64,000 bases of DNA. Origin: Sphingobium sp. CECT 9361 (GTDB lineage Bacteria > Pseudomonadota > Alphaproteobacteria > Sphingomonadales > Sphingomonadaceae). The position numbers were made by a program, and so were the translations under genes. Of the stretch, positions 17,511-24,938 are shown in pieces. Where the stretch lies: assembly GCF_918741285.1 (NCBI RefSeq), contig NZ_CAKKNC010000001.1, positions 558,001-622,000 of the forward strand. Reading direction: 5' to 3'. The notes beneath the pieces were generated by a model. It saw nothing but the letters and a program-made list of their open reading frames with translations. It did not search any database and had not been told where the DNA came from. The number at the start of each line of letters is the position of its first letter. Positions within the stretch are counted from its first letter, which is position 1.

Positions 17511-17553
17511 CCTGCGATGTCAACACAGTGCTCTACCACTGAGCTACACGCCC
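17479..17553 (-). tRNA. tRNA-Val (anticodon GAC)
   Basis: The minus strand folds into a complete cloverleaf: acceptor GGGCGTG/CACGCCC, D stem GCTC/GAGC, anticodon stem CTGTG/CGCAG with loop TTGACAT (anticodon GAC), T stem GCAAG/CTTGC with loop TTCAATC, discriminator A and an encoded CCA. It reads valine codons GUC and GUU. Its 3' end faces the catabolic cluster and the integrase fragment, so it is the probable insertion target of that island. Confidence 0.95.
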
Positions 17554-17567
17554 ACGAAGGAAGGCTG

Positions 17568-17596
17568 CCATTAGCGAGGGTTGGATGGCCGTGCAA
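17568..17596 (-). promoter_or_regulatory. Sigma-70-type promoter of tRNA-Val
   Basis: On the minus strand, TTGCAC (17591-17596) and TAATGG (17568-17573) are 17 bases apart and would start transcription a few bases before the tRNA at 17553. Confidence 0.55.
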
Positions 17597-17646
17597 GCGG
17601 GAATCGCGCTTTCTTTGCGGTGTTCCTGTTGCGCTCCGGTTCGGCC

Positions 17647-18024
17647 TCAGCTTAACCCGGTTGCACTTTGCGGCCCGAACATCCGTTCGACCTCCAGCAC
17701 AAGGTCGCGCAAGTGGAACGGCTTGGACAATACCTTGGCCTGCGGCATCGTTTTTCCCGCTTTCAGCGTCACGGCCGCAAAGCCTGTAATGAACATGACG
17801 CGCATGTCCGGCGCGATCGTCGCCGCTTGCTGCGCCAGTTCGATGCCGTCCATTTCCGGCATGACGATGTCGGTCAGCAGCAGGTCGAATCGTTCGGTCT
17901 GGATCAGCGGCAACGCCGCCGTACCCCTGTCGACTGCCACGACTTCATAGCCCGATTTCTCCAGCGCCCGCGCCAGATACTGCCGCATTGCATCGTCATC
18001 TTCCGCCAGCAATATCCGCACCAT
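17647..18024 (-). CDS. cpdR: Single-domain response regulator CpdR
   Basis: A 125-residue receiver domain with no output domain. It has the acidic pocket LLAEDDD, the phospho-acceptor Asp in LLLTDIVMPEMDG, the Thr switch in MFITGFAA and the Lys in VLSKPFHL. The sequence is that of alphaproteobacterial CpdR, which in Caulobacter, when unphosphorylated, helps ClpXP degrade CtrA and other cell-cycle proteins. Neither ATG 18024 nor 18033 has a strong ribosome site; 18024 gives the usual MVRILLAEDD start. It is divergent from N-formylglutamate amidohydrolase, its common neighbour in sphingomonads. Confidence 0.88.
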   Translation of the reverse strand: MVRILLAEDDDAMRQYLARALEKSGYEVVAVDRGTAALPLIQTERFDLLLTDIVMPEMDGIELAQQAATIAPDMRVMFITGFAAVTLKAGKTMPQAKVLSKPFHLRDLVLEVERMFGPQSATGLS

Positions 18025-18185
18025 GGTCGTCATCAGTCTTTCGGTTCCGGTCCGGCACGGACATGCCCGGACACAGTGCTGCACCCGCAGGCGCGCGGGG
18101 CTTGGCATGAAGCGTCACCTTATGCGACAAGGGCTTAATATTTTCCAGCCGCGCGATCTGTTTCGCGCTCTATGAAAGGAAATTC

Positions 18186-19115
18186 ATGGTCGGCGCGTCG
18201 CACCCCGATATCGACTCGCCATCCTTTCCTTCCTCCTGCGCGCCTGTCGAGCGCCATGCCGCTTTCGACCGCTTCGGTGGGCGCAGTGGATCGGTATCCA
18301 GTCCCATCGTCATATCGGTGCCGCACGCCGGGCGGGAATACCCCGCACCGCTTCTGGCACAGGCGCGTGTCCCCGCAATAACGCTGCGGCGGCTGGAGGA
18401 TCGCTATTCCGATCTGCTTGCGCATGGGCTGATCGACCTGGGACATGAAGTGCTGATTGCGCGCACCGCCCGCGCAGTGATCGACCTCAATCGCGATGAA
18501 CGCGAAATCGACCCCGTGATGCTGCGTGATGCGCCGCACGGAACAGCGCTGCTCTCCACGGCCAAGCTGCGCGGTGGGCTGGGGCTGTTCCCGCGCCGCC
18601 TGCAGGGCGCGAATGAACTGTGGCGCGGCCCGATGGACTGGTCGGAGGCGCAATGCCGCATCGCGCAGGTGCATCGCCCCTATCACGATGCGTTGGCCGC
18701 CATGATGGCGCGGGCGCGCGACGTGCATGGTTATGCGATTCTCATCGACTTGCATTCGATGCCACCGCTGCATGCTACGCCGGGGCAGGATACGCCGCAT
18801 ATCGTGCTGGGCGATCGCTTCGGGCGCAGCGCGTCGAGTCGCCTGACCGCGCGCGCCGCCGATGTCATGCAGGCGCGCGGCATCCGCGTGGCGCAGAACC
18901 ACCCCTATCCCGGCAATTACCTGATCGATCGGCACGGCAGGCCGGATCGGGGGCTACACGCCGTTCAGATAGAGATCGACCGCAGCCTGTATCTCGATTC
19001 GGCTCTGGACCGCCCGACGGCGGGCGTAGCAGCCATGCAGGCGTTGCTGATCTACCTCGCGCAAGCGCTGGCCGATGAATGGCCCGCAACCGACTTTGCC
19101 CAGGCAGCGGAGTAG
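18186..19115 (+). CDS. N-formylglutamate amidohydrolase family protein
   Basis: A 309-residue zinc-hydrolase-like protein of the FGase family, known from the HutG-type step that splits N-formyl-L-glutamate into formate and glutamate. Motifs include VISVPHAGREYP, RYSDLLAHGL, ARAVIDLNRDEREIDP, ILIDLHSMPP and HPYPGNYLIDRHG, with the His and Asp residues expected for metal binding. AGGAA at 18177-18181 sits four bases before the ATG. No other hut genes are nearby, so histidine degradation is not proven; some relatives act on other N-formyl compounds. Confidence 0.85.
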   Translation: MVGASHPDIDSPSFPSSCAPVERHAAFDRFGGRSGSVSSPIVISVPHAGREYPAPLLAQARVPAITLRRLEDRYSDLLAHGLIDLGHEVLIARTARAVIDLNRDEREIDPVMLRDAPHGTALLSTAKLRGGLGLFPRRLQGANELWRGPMDWSEAQCRIAQVHRPYHDALAAMMARARDVHGYAILIDLHSMPPLHATPGQDTPHIVLGDRFGRSASSRLTARAADVMQARGIRVAQNHPYPGNYLIDRHGRPDRGLHAVQIEIDRSLYLDSALDRPTAGVAAMQALLIYLAQALADEWPATDFAQAAE

Positions 19116-19142
19116 CGTTCACCGCCCCATTTCGTGCGGCCC

Positions 19143-19250
19143 ACAAAAAAACCACCCCGTGTTTCCACGGGGTGGCCTAGGTTCAGGGAGGAGACGTCTC
19201 CGAAGAGACATCCATACAGCACACCCGAAAGGGGGACAGGTGCGCCGTAT
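19143..19250 (-). ncRNA. Probable small RNA with anti-Shine-Dalgarno loop (suhB/alpha-r14-like)
   Basis: The minus strand can form three stem-loops: GCGCACC with GGTGTGC, ATGTCTC-TTCG-GAGACGT (UUCG tetraloop), and a terminator hairpin with seven U residues. Between the last two lies an unpaired CTCCTCCCTG, complementary to a ribosome-binding site. A promoter fits 7 bases upstream (see 19257). This layout resembles alphaproteobacterial trans-acting sRNAs of the suhB/alpha-r14 (MmgR) type, which block translation by pairing to Shine-Dalgarno sequences. Family assignment is inference from layout only. Confidence 0.62.
19145..19175 (-). terminator. Rho-independent terminator of the putative sRNA
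   Basis: A perfect 10-bp stem (CCACCCCGTG with CACGGGGTGG) closes a four-base loop and is followed on the minus strand by seven T residues. Confidence 0.85.
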
Positions 19251-19256
19251 CTCAGT

Positions 19257-19285
19257 GAATTAAGATCAAGTGCCGGAAGTTTCAA
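19257..19285 (-). promoter_or_regulatory. Candidate promoter of the putative sRNA
   Basis: On the minus strand, TTGAAA (19280-19285) and TAATTC (19257-19262) are 17 bases apart, placing a transcription start near 19250, just before the first stem. Confidence 0.45.
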
Positions 19286-19360
19286 GCGGGGAAGCGAAAA
19301 ATCGGTGCGGTTTGGCAACCTTTTTTCTCATTTCCCCGCCGAACCGAGGCTCTTACGCGG

Positions 19361-20131
19361 TTATTCCGGTGCCGGAACGTTGGGCATCTTGCCCTGATCG
19401 ATCTGCTGCTGGAAAATTTCGCGCATCAACTGCAGTGAAAACAGGTGCGCGTGAATCAGCGGCAGCATGCCGTTCTGGGTAATCTTGCGCAGTTGATCGC
19501 CGCGCATGTCGCGCAGCTTTTCCTCGTTCACCATCTGGAATCCGCGATAGATGAAGGGCTGATCGTTGCCCGGCGTCTGGATCGACACTTCGCCATCCAT
19601 CAGCAGGCCCATCGTCTTCAACTCGGCAACGAACTGGCCGGTGCGGGCGGCTGCCTGCTCGAATTCTTCGCAATATTTCAGGATATTGGTGGTCGTTTCG
19701 GTCGGCTGACCGTCGGCGAGCAAGGCTTCGCCTTCTTCGAACACGCCGACATGCCCGCTGGTCGGATCGAAGCACAGCGACAGCTCTTCGCTGTCGGGCC
19801 GCAGTTTTGCGAGCATCCAGGGATAGCGACGCACATAGGCAGGCAGGTAAGTCGGGCCGCGCAGCTTGCCTTCATCGTCGACGAAGGTGTTGATGCCTTC
19901 GTTCAGGCCCATCAGCGCCAGTGGCACCGGATCTTCGCCTGCGGAAAAGATGATCGGCACAAAACGCTGCGCCGAAATGAACTCGTCGACGGTCAGCGGC
20001 ACGGCATGCTGGTTGGTCAGATACGGTGCCGAATCGGACGGGCGAATATGGTAATCGCCATGCTCCTGGCTGTTGAGCGGGATCAGGTCGTTGTAGAAAA
20101 TGGGCAATCCGTTGTTCGGCGCAGTGGCCAT
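19361..20131 (-). CDS. SapC family protein
   Basis: A 256-residue protein of the SapC family, frequent in sphingomonads and caulobacters. Recognisable parts are the N-terminal YNDLIPLNSQEHGDY, AVPLTVDEF, FVPIIFSAGEDPVPLALMG and YLPAYVRRYPWML. The name comes from an S-layer-associated protein, but the molecular function is not established. There is no signal peptide. The gene is monocistronic, with the putative sRNA gene downstream on the same strand. Confidence 0.8.
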   Translation of the reverse strand: MATAPNNGLPIFYNDLIPLNSQEHGDYHIRPSDSAPYLTNQHAVPLTVDEFISAQRFVPIIFSAGEDPVPLALMGLNEGINTFVDDEGKLRGPTYLPAYVRRYPWMLAKLRPDSEELSLCFDPTSGHVGVFEEGEALLADGQPTETTTNILKYCEEFEQAAARTGQFVAELKTMGLLMDGEVSIQTPGNDQPFIYRGFQMVNEEKLRDMRGDQLRKITQNGMLPLIHAHLFSLQLMREIFQQQIDQGKMPNVPAPE

Positions 20132-20317
20132 AAAATTCTCTCCATGGATCGAAAGCGCAAAGGCCGCGCTAAACTGGTCGGATGGGCCAGCGCAGTAATG
20201 ATCCTGCGCGCCTGACGCAATCGCTTTGTCGGATGGGTGGCGTGATTGAATATCCCCAAAACGCCGTCATTTTTCTAACTAACCCAATCCGCCAACAATT
20301 CAGCGACGCTGATCAAA

Positions 20318-21112
20318 TCACCTGCGCGCTACGATTGTGTAGATGGGTCGAATGCGGTCGCCATATTTAAAGTCGTGCCACGAAATGCTACAATTTTTGA
20401 AGCCCAGGATCGCGAGATACTCCTGCACCAGCAGCGGGGGGAGTCTGAACCATCCGTCATTTATGCCGTCCGGCTTGGAACTGCGTGGCATGAAGTGGGG
20501 GTTTTTCTTAAATTTGCTTGCGAATTTTCCGAACGGTGACAGGTCCGAAACAATGACAGCTTCCTGTGTCAGCCGCGCTGCATTTTCCAGCGCGAGAAAC
20601 GGATCGCGCAAATGAAGCAAAATGCTGCCGAATACGGCTACATCGACTGGTCCTATGGAACGCGGGATGTCGTATACCACACCATTGACCATGCGCGCCT
20701 TCGACTGGAAAGCTTCATGACATAGCCAGTAGCCGTTGTTGATCTTGCGAAGATGGCTACGTCTTGCACTTCGAGCAGCATCGTTATTGTTTTCTGCAAA
20801 GGGAACGATGTCCCAATCGAAATTCTCCGAAAGATCGAACGACACAACCTCCGCGCCTTGTTTTTCAATATGAAAACTCAGGATGCCGGAGGCAGCTCCG
20901 ACATCGAGCACTCTTTTCCCCTGGAAATCGAAATTGCCCAGATATGCGTCGATGGAGCCACGAAGATCCCACTCGCCTTGGATGGTGCCGTGGCCCGGGA
21001 CGTCCATTGTATGATAGAAATAACATTCATCTATGGACTGTATTGAACGCGGTTCGGCATAGGGGGAAGGTGCGGCAAGTCCCCCGCTCACCTCGGAATA
21101 ACTGCTCATCAA
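20318..21112 (-). CDS. Class I SAM-dependent methyltransferase
   Basis: A 264-residue methyltransferase-fold protein: GKRVLDVGAASGILSFHIEKQGAEVVSFDLS is SAM motif I plus the following acidic residue, and PVDVAVFGSILLHLRDPFLAL is the post-motif region. Such proteins methylate small molecules or glycans; the substrate is unknown. ATG 21109 is an alternative start. Base composition is clearly lower in GC than its neighbours (28 of 60 bases G/C in 20761-20820), and non-coding gaps of about 185 bp flank it on both sides, suggesting acquisition by transfer. Confidence 0.75.
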   Translation of the reverse strand: MMSSYSEVSGGLAAPSPYAEPRSIQSIDECYFYHTMDVPGHGTIQGEWDLRGSIDAYLGNFDFQGKRVLDVGAASGILSFHIEKQGAEVVSFDLSENFDWDIVPFAENNNDAARSARRSHLRKINNGYWLCHEAFQSKARMVNGVVYDIPRSIGPVDVAVFGSILLHLRDPFLALENAARLTQEAVIVSDLSPFGKFASKFKKNPHFMPRSSKPDGINDGWFRLPPLLVQEYLAILGFKNCSISWHDFKYGDRIRPIYTIVARR

Positions 21113-21295
21113 AGTCCTTTACCATATTGCCAGTGGCATCCGCCGCCTAGCAGGGAAAGGCTGCACTGCCTACCACCCTCGCAAGTTTCAAATAATCGCA
21201 TTAAGGGAGGCTTTGACTGGGCATTTGTGCTCAAAACTACTGCTTCGCGCAATGGACAGCTATGTCCCTCCGGTAACCGTCAGACTTGATCAGCA

Positions 21296-21967
21296 TTAAA
21301 AATCCGGCTTCTCATAATGCGCAGGCGGCACCACGATTTCCATGCGTTCCGACAGCAACGGCCGGAACGAGGGCCGCGATTTGAACCCGGCGTACCAGCG
21401 CTTGACCGGCTCATGCCCCGTCCAGTCGATCCCGCCCAGATAATCCGCGACGGACAAGTGCGCGGCGGCTGCGACATCGGCCAGGCTCATCGTCCCGCCA
21501 CCCAGCCAGCTACGATGGTCGAGCAGATAGTCCATGTAATCCATATGGGTGTTCGCGCGCTTCATCGCTTCGCGCAGCACGCCCCCATCGGGGGAGGCGC
21601 GATGGACGATCCGCTTCTTCATCCGTTCGTGCAGTAACGGCGCAACGACATCGCCATAGAAATTCTGGTCGAACCACGTCACCAGCCGCCGCACTTCCGC
21701 CCGGCCCGCCGCCGTTCCGGAAATCAGCGGAAACTTGTCCACCGTTTCCTCGAAATATTCGCAGATTGCCTGACTGTCGATCAGCGTCACGCCCTTGTCC
21801 AGATCCACCATGACCGGCGTGGTGCCTGCAGGGTTTAGGTCGAGGAACTCGTCGCGCATCGTCCACGGCGATTCGCGAACCAGATCGTAGCCGACTCCTT
21901 TTTCACCCAGCAGCAAGCGAACCTTGCGCGAAAAGGGGCAGAGGGGGAATTGATAAAGTTGCCACAT
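21296..21967 (-). CDS. Glutathione S-transferase family protein
   Basis: A 223-residue GST. The N-terminal thioredoxin fold begins MWQLYQFPLCPFSRKVRLLLGE, with Cys/Ser in the catalytic position, followed by GTTPVMVD and the glutathione-binding DSQAICEYFEE. The C-terminal helical domain includes LADVAAAAHLSVADYLGGIDW. GSTs conjugate or reduce electrophiles with glutathione in the cytoplasm; CPFS-type members often act as thiol transferases or in aromatic degradation. The gene is monocistronic. Confidence 0.85.
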   Translation of the reverse strand: MWQLYQFPLCPFSRKVRLLLGEKGVGYDLVRESPWTMRDEFLDLNPAGTTPVMVDLDKGVTLIDSQAICEYFEETVDKFPLISGTAAGRAEVRRLVTWFDQNFYGDVVAPLLHERMKKRIVHRASPDGGVLREAMKRANTHMDYMDYLLDHRSWLGGGTMSLADVAAAAHLSVADYLGGIDWTGHEPVKRWYAGFKSRPSFRPLLSERMEIVVPPAHYEKPDF

Positions 21968-22083
21968 GCCCTTGTGTTAGGCTCCACAGCGCGCAGGGGA
22001 AAGGCACAATGACAGCGCTATTGCATTTTCCGCGAAATATGATTGTCCAACGAGGAAAAGCGAAAACGTCGCGAGACCGTTAT

Positions 22084-22187
22084 GCTGCAGTGCACCAGAA
22101 ACATTTTGTTACAGCGCGTTCGTCCGGCAGATGGAATTATCCTTTATCTGGCATTCTATTGCGCACTGCAGCGTACCCGATCGGGTA
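22084..22187. promoter_or_regulatory. Palindromic regulatory region before the SulP transporter gene
   Basis: A 10-bp inverted repeat (GCTGCAGTGC at 22084-22093 and GCACTGCAGC at 22163-22172) spans 69 bases and is followed at once by a perfect 14-bp palindrome, TACCCGATCGGGTA, at 22174-22187. The palindrome lies 37 bp before the SulP start and may be an operator. No regulator gene adjoins it. Confidence 0.45.
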
Positions 22188-22224
22188 ACGTCCGCACGCG
22201 CTACCAATGCTTCAGGGAGCTGCC

Positions 22225-23811
22225 GTGTCTCAACCCAAGTCTCTTTTCGCGAACCTGCGTGCTGATGTCCCCGCGTCGATTGTCGTTGCACTTGTCGCGC
22301 TGCCATTGTGTCTGGGTGTTGCGCTTGCTTCCGGTGCGCCGCTGTTTTCCGGTATCATTGCTGGGATCGTCGGTGGCATCGTCGTCGGCTGTCTGTCCAA
22401 ATCGCCTTTGTCGGTAAGCGGCCCCGCCGCCGGCCTGACGGTCATCGTATTTTCCGCCATCGAAAGCCTGCCGACCTACGAAGCGTTTCTGCTTGCCGTG
22501 GTCATTGCGGGCGTGATGCAATTGGCGTTCGCTTTTACCAAATCGGGCATTTTGAGCGAGTTTGTACCCTCTTCGGTTATTACAGGCATGCTGGCCGCCA
22601 TCGGCCTCATCCTCATCCTCAAACAATTGCCTCACGCGCTCGGCTACGACGGCAGCTACGAAGGCACGTTCAACTTCACCCAGACCGATGGCATGAACAC
22701 TTTTTCGGCCATCCTCTATTCGCTCGGCGACAGCTTCCTGTGGGGCGCGATGTTGATCGCCGTCCTCAGCCTTGCCTTCCTTTTCTGGTGGGATGGCGCA
22801 CGGCCGAAGACGGGCCCGCTGCGTTTCCTGCCCGGCCCCTTGGTGGTCGTGCTGATCGGTATCTTCGGCAATCTGCTGTTCGGACAAGTTGCGCCGACCT
22901 TGAATATCGGGACGAGCCACTTGGTTCAGGTGCCCGTGGCTGAAGACTTGTCGGCCTTCATCTCGTTCTTCCAGACCCCCGATTTCACTGCCATTTCCAA
23001 CCCCACTGTCTGGACCGTGGCCCTGACGCTGGCGATTGTCGCCAGCCTCGAATCGCTGCTCAGCCTCAAGGCAGTCGACGAAATCGATCCGCGCCGTCGC
23101 TCGACTGACAAGAACTGGGAATTGCTGGCGCAGGGCGGCGGTAACATCCTGTCCGGCATGATCGGCGGTATTCCGGTAACGTCGGTCATCGTCCGCTCCT
23201 CCGCGAACGTCGATGCAGGCGCGGAAAGCAAGATGTCGACGATTCTGCACGGCTTCTGGCTGCTGCTTAGCGTGCTGCTGATCCCCACGGTGCTCAATCT
23301 CATTCCCTTGTCCGCGCTTGCCGCCGTGCTGATCGCTACGGGGTACAAGCTGACCAAGCCCAAGCTGTTCATCGAACGCTACAAACAGGGCTGGACGCAG
23401 TTCATTCCCTTCGTCGTCACTGTCGTCGCGATCCTGTTTACCGATCTGCTCATCGGCATCCTGATCGGTCTGGTCGTCGGCTTCATATTCGTGATTGCGC
23501 GCAACTTCCGCCCTGCCATCACTTATGCGTGCGACGCAGAGGGGACCGAGTGCATCATCCGCGCCCGCCGCAACCTGTATTTCATCCACAAATATGAATT
23601 GCAGAAGGTGCTGGCGCAGGTGCCTGACGATTGCGCGGTGCTGATCGACCTGTCGTCGACCAACTATGTCGATCTGGACAATGTCGGCATCATCAATGCC
23701 TTCATCAAAAGCGCTGATTATCGCAATATCTCGGTACGCCTGCGGGCTGACATCGCTGAAAAAATCTCGCCGCTCATCAACGCGCAAGAATCCGGGGTAC
23801 GCTTCGCATGA
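22225..23811 (+). CDS. SulP-family anion transporter (likely bicarbonate)
   Basis: A 528-residue SulP transporter: about ten to twelve membrane helices, including VALVALPLCLGVALASGAPL and GLTVIVFSAIESLP, then a cytoplasmic STAS-like tail with CAVLIDLSSTNYVDLDNVGI. SulP members move sulfate, bicarbonate or other anions, often with Na+. GTG 22225 is chosen over ATG 22207 because AGGGAG at 22214-22219 is spaced for it. The next gene overlaps by four bases (ATGA) and encodes beta-carbonic anhydrase. That pairing points to bicarbonate rather than sulfate as substrate, feeding carboxylases or pH balance. Confidence 0.85.
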   Translation: MSQPKSLFANLRADVPASIVVALVALPLCLGVALASGAPLFSGIIAGIVGGIVVGCLSKSPLSVSGPAAGLTVIVFSAIESLPTYEAFLLAVVIAGVMQLAFAFTKSGILSEFVPSSVITGMLAAIGLILILKQLPHALGYDGSYEGTFNFTQTDGMNTFSAILYSLGDSFLWGAMLIAVLSLAFLFWWDGARPKTGPLRFLPGPLVVVLIGIFGNLLFGQVAPTLNIGTSHLVQVPVAEDLSAFISFFQTPDFTAISNPTVWTVALTLAIVASLESLLSLKAVDEIDPRRRSTDKNWELLAQGGGNILSGMIGGIPVTSVIVRSSANVDAGAESKMSTILHGFWLLLSVLLIPTVLNLIPLSALAAVLIATGYKLTKPKLFIERYKQGWTQFIPFVVTVVAILFTDLLIGILIGLVVGFIFVIARNFRPAITYACDAEGTECIIRARRNLYFIHKYELQKVLAQVPDDCAVLIDLSSTNYVDLDNVGIINAFIKSADYRNISVRLRADIAEKISPLINAQESGVRFA

Positions 23812-24446
23812 AAAGCTACAAGCAACTGCTGCTCGCCAATCAGGCGTGGTCGATGGAACTGAAGGAAGAAAATCCCGATTTCTTCAAGCGTCAGCTTACC
23901 GGACAGATGCCTGAATTTCTCTGGATCGGCTGTTCCGACAGCCGCGTTAACCCCGAACAGATGACCATGACGCCCCCGGGCGGCATGTTCATTCACCGCA
24001 ACATTGCCAATCTGGTCAATGACGAAGACCTGAATCTGATGTCGGTGCTGCAATATGCCGTCACCGTGCTTCAGGTGAAGCACATCATCATCTGCGGCCA
24101 TCATGGCTGCGGCGGGATCATGGCCGCGCTGGACGGCCAGGTAGACGGTGCGGTCGATGAGTGGCTCGACAATGCCCGGCAGGTTCGTGCAGACCATGCC
24201 GATGAAATCGCCGGTGCGGGCGAACGGGATGCGCAGGTCAATCGCTTCGTCGAAGTGAACGTGCGCGACCAATTGATCAGGCTGGCACGCACCAAGACGG
24301 TGCAAGGTGCGTTTTCGAGCGGCCAGCCGCTCGCTCTGCATGGCTGGGTTTATGACATGCGCGACGGGCTGATCAAGCCGCTGATGGAAATCGACGCGCA
24401 AACCAATCTGGAGGAAGTGGGCAAGCCAGAACGCGTGCTGGTGTGA
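23808..24446 (+). CDS. Beta-class carbonic anhydrase
   Basis: A 212-residue beta-carbonic anhydrase. The zinc ligands are visible as C42 (WIGCSDSR), H98 and C101 (CGHHGCGG); D44 and R46 form the gating dyad. It interconverts CO2 and bicarbonate in the cytoplasm. Its ATG overlaps the stop of the SulP gene, so both are made together, and the enzyme would equilibrate transported bicarbonate at the membrane. A TTAATTC/GAATTAA inverted repeat follows at 24452-24468 without a T-run. Confidence 0.93.
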   Translation: MKSYKQLLLANQAWSMELKEENPDFFKRQLTGQMPEFLWIGCSDSRVNPEQMTMTPPGGMFIHRNIANLVNDEDLNLMSVLQYAVTVLQVKHIIICGHHGCGGIMAALDGQVDGAVDEWLDNARQVRADHADEIAGAGERDAQVNRFVEVNVRDQLIRLARTKTVQGAFSSGQPLALHGWVYDMRDGLIKPLMEIDAQTNLEEVGKPERVLV

Positions 24447-24520
24447 TGCGATTAATTCCTTGAATTAACAGTAGGGTAAGTCTTTTCCAATAAGGTGCGT
24501 TAAGGCACATTGGATATGAC

Positions 24521-24841
24521 ATGACGATCCCACTGGCAGTGATAGCAACCAAAACGGACTTTGTGGAGCGTGCGCCCCGCGAAGAGGGGCAGTGCCATGC
24601 CGACTTTTACGGCCCGACGGTGGCTCCGTTCAGAAGCCGGGTACGCAATATTTCGACGTCGGGCATGTTGATCGATTGCCCGGCGGCGCTGCGGATCGAC
24701 GATGTGCTCGTCGCACGATTGCCGGGCGTCGGGGAAATCATCTGCACCGTTGCTCGCCTGCGAAACGGGCGGGCAGGGATACGTTTTTCCTCCGTTATCG
24801 ACCTTGCCGTCTATCGCCGGGCGACGATGCACGTCGTCTAA
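24521..24841 (+). CDS. PilZ-domain protein
   Basis: A 106-residue single PilZ-like domain. The hallmark second motif is present as RNISTSGM (42-49), with R20 in RAPREEG in the position of the first, Arg-rich motif, so c-di-GMP binding is plausible but the RxxxR motif is incomplete. PilZ proteins relay c-di-GMP levels to motility, polysaccharide or adhesion functions. It stands alone between carbonic anhydrase and a peptidase gene. Confidence 0.65.
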   Translation: MTIPLAVIATKTDFVERAPREEGQCHADFYGPTVAPFRSRVRNISTSGMLIDCPAALRIDDVLVARLPGVGEIICTVARLRNGRAGIRFSSVIDLAVYRRATMHVV

Positions 24842-24938
24842 GGCGACTTTGGCAGCATTCCTCGTTGGCTACGGTTAAAGCCTGTGCCACACCCTTGCCA
24901 TGCATTCGCGCTTCGGCGCACCAGCAAGGGCAGGCTTC

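Noticed and set aside
16503..17789. 428-residue plus-strand protein
   Set aside because: Its first part is antisense transposase and its last part antisense tRNA-Val; only the middle is integrase.
22201..23787. 528-residue minus-strand frame
   Set aside because: It is the complement of the SulP gene, low in hydrophobic helices and rich in Asp/Gln/Arg, as expected for a shadow frame.
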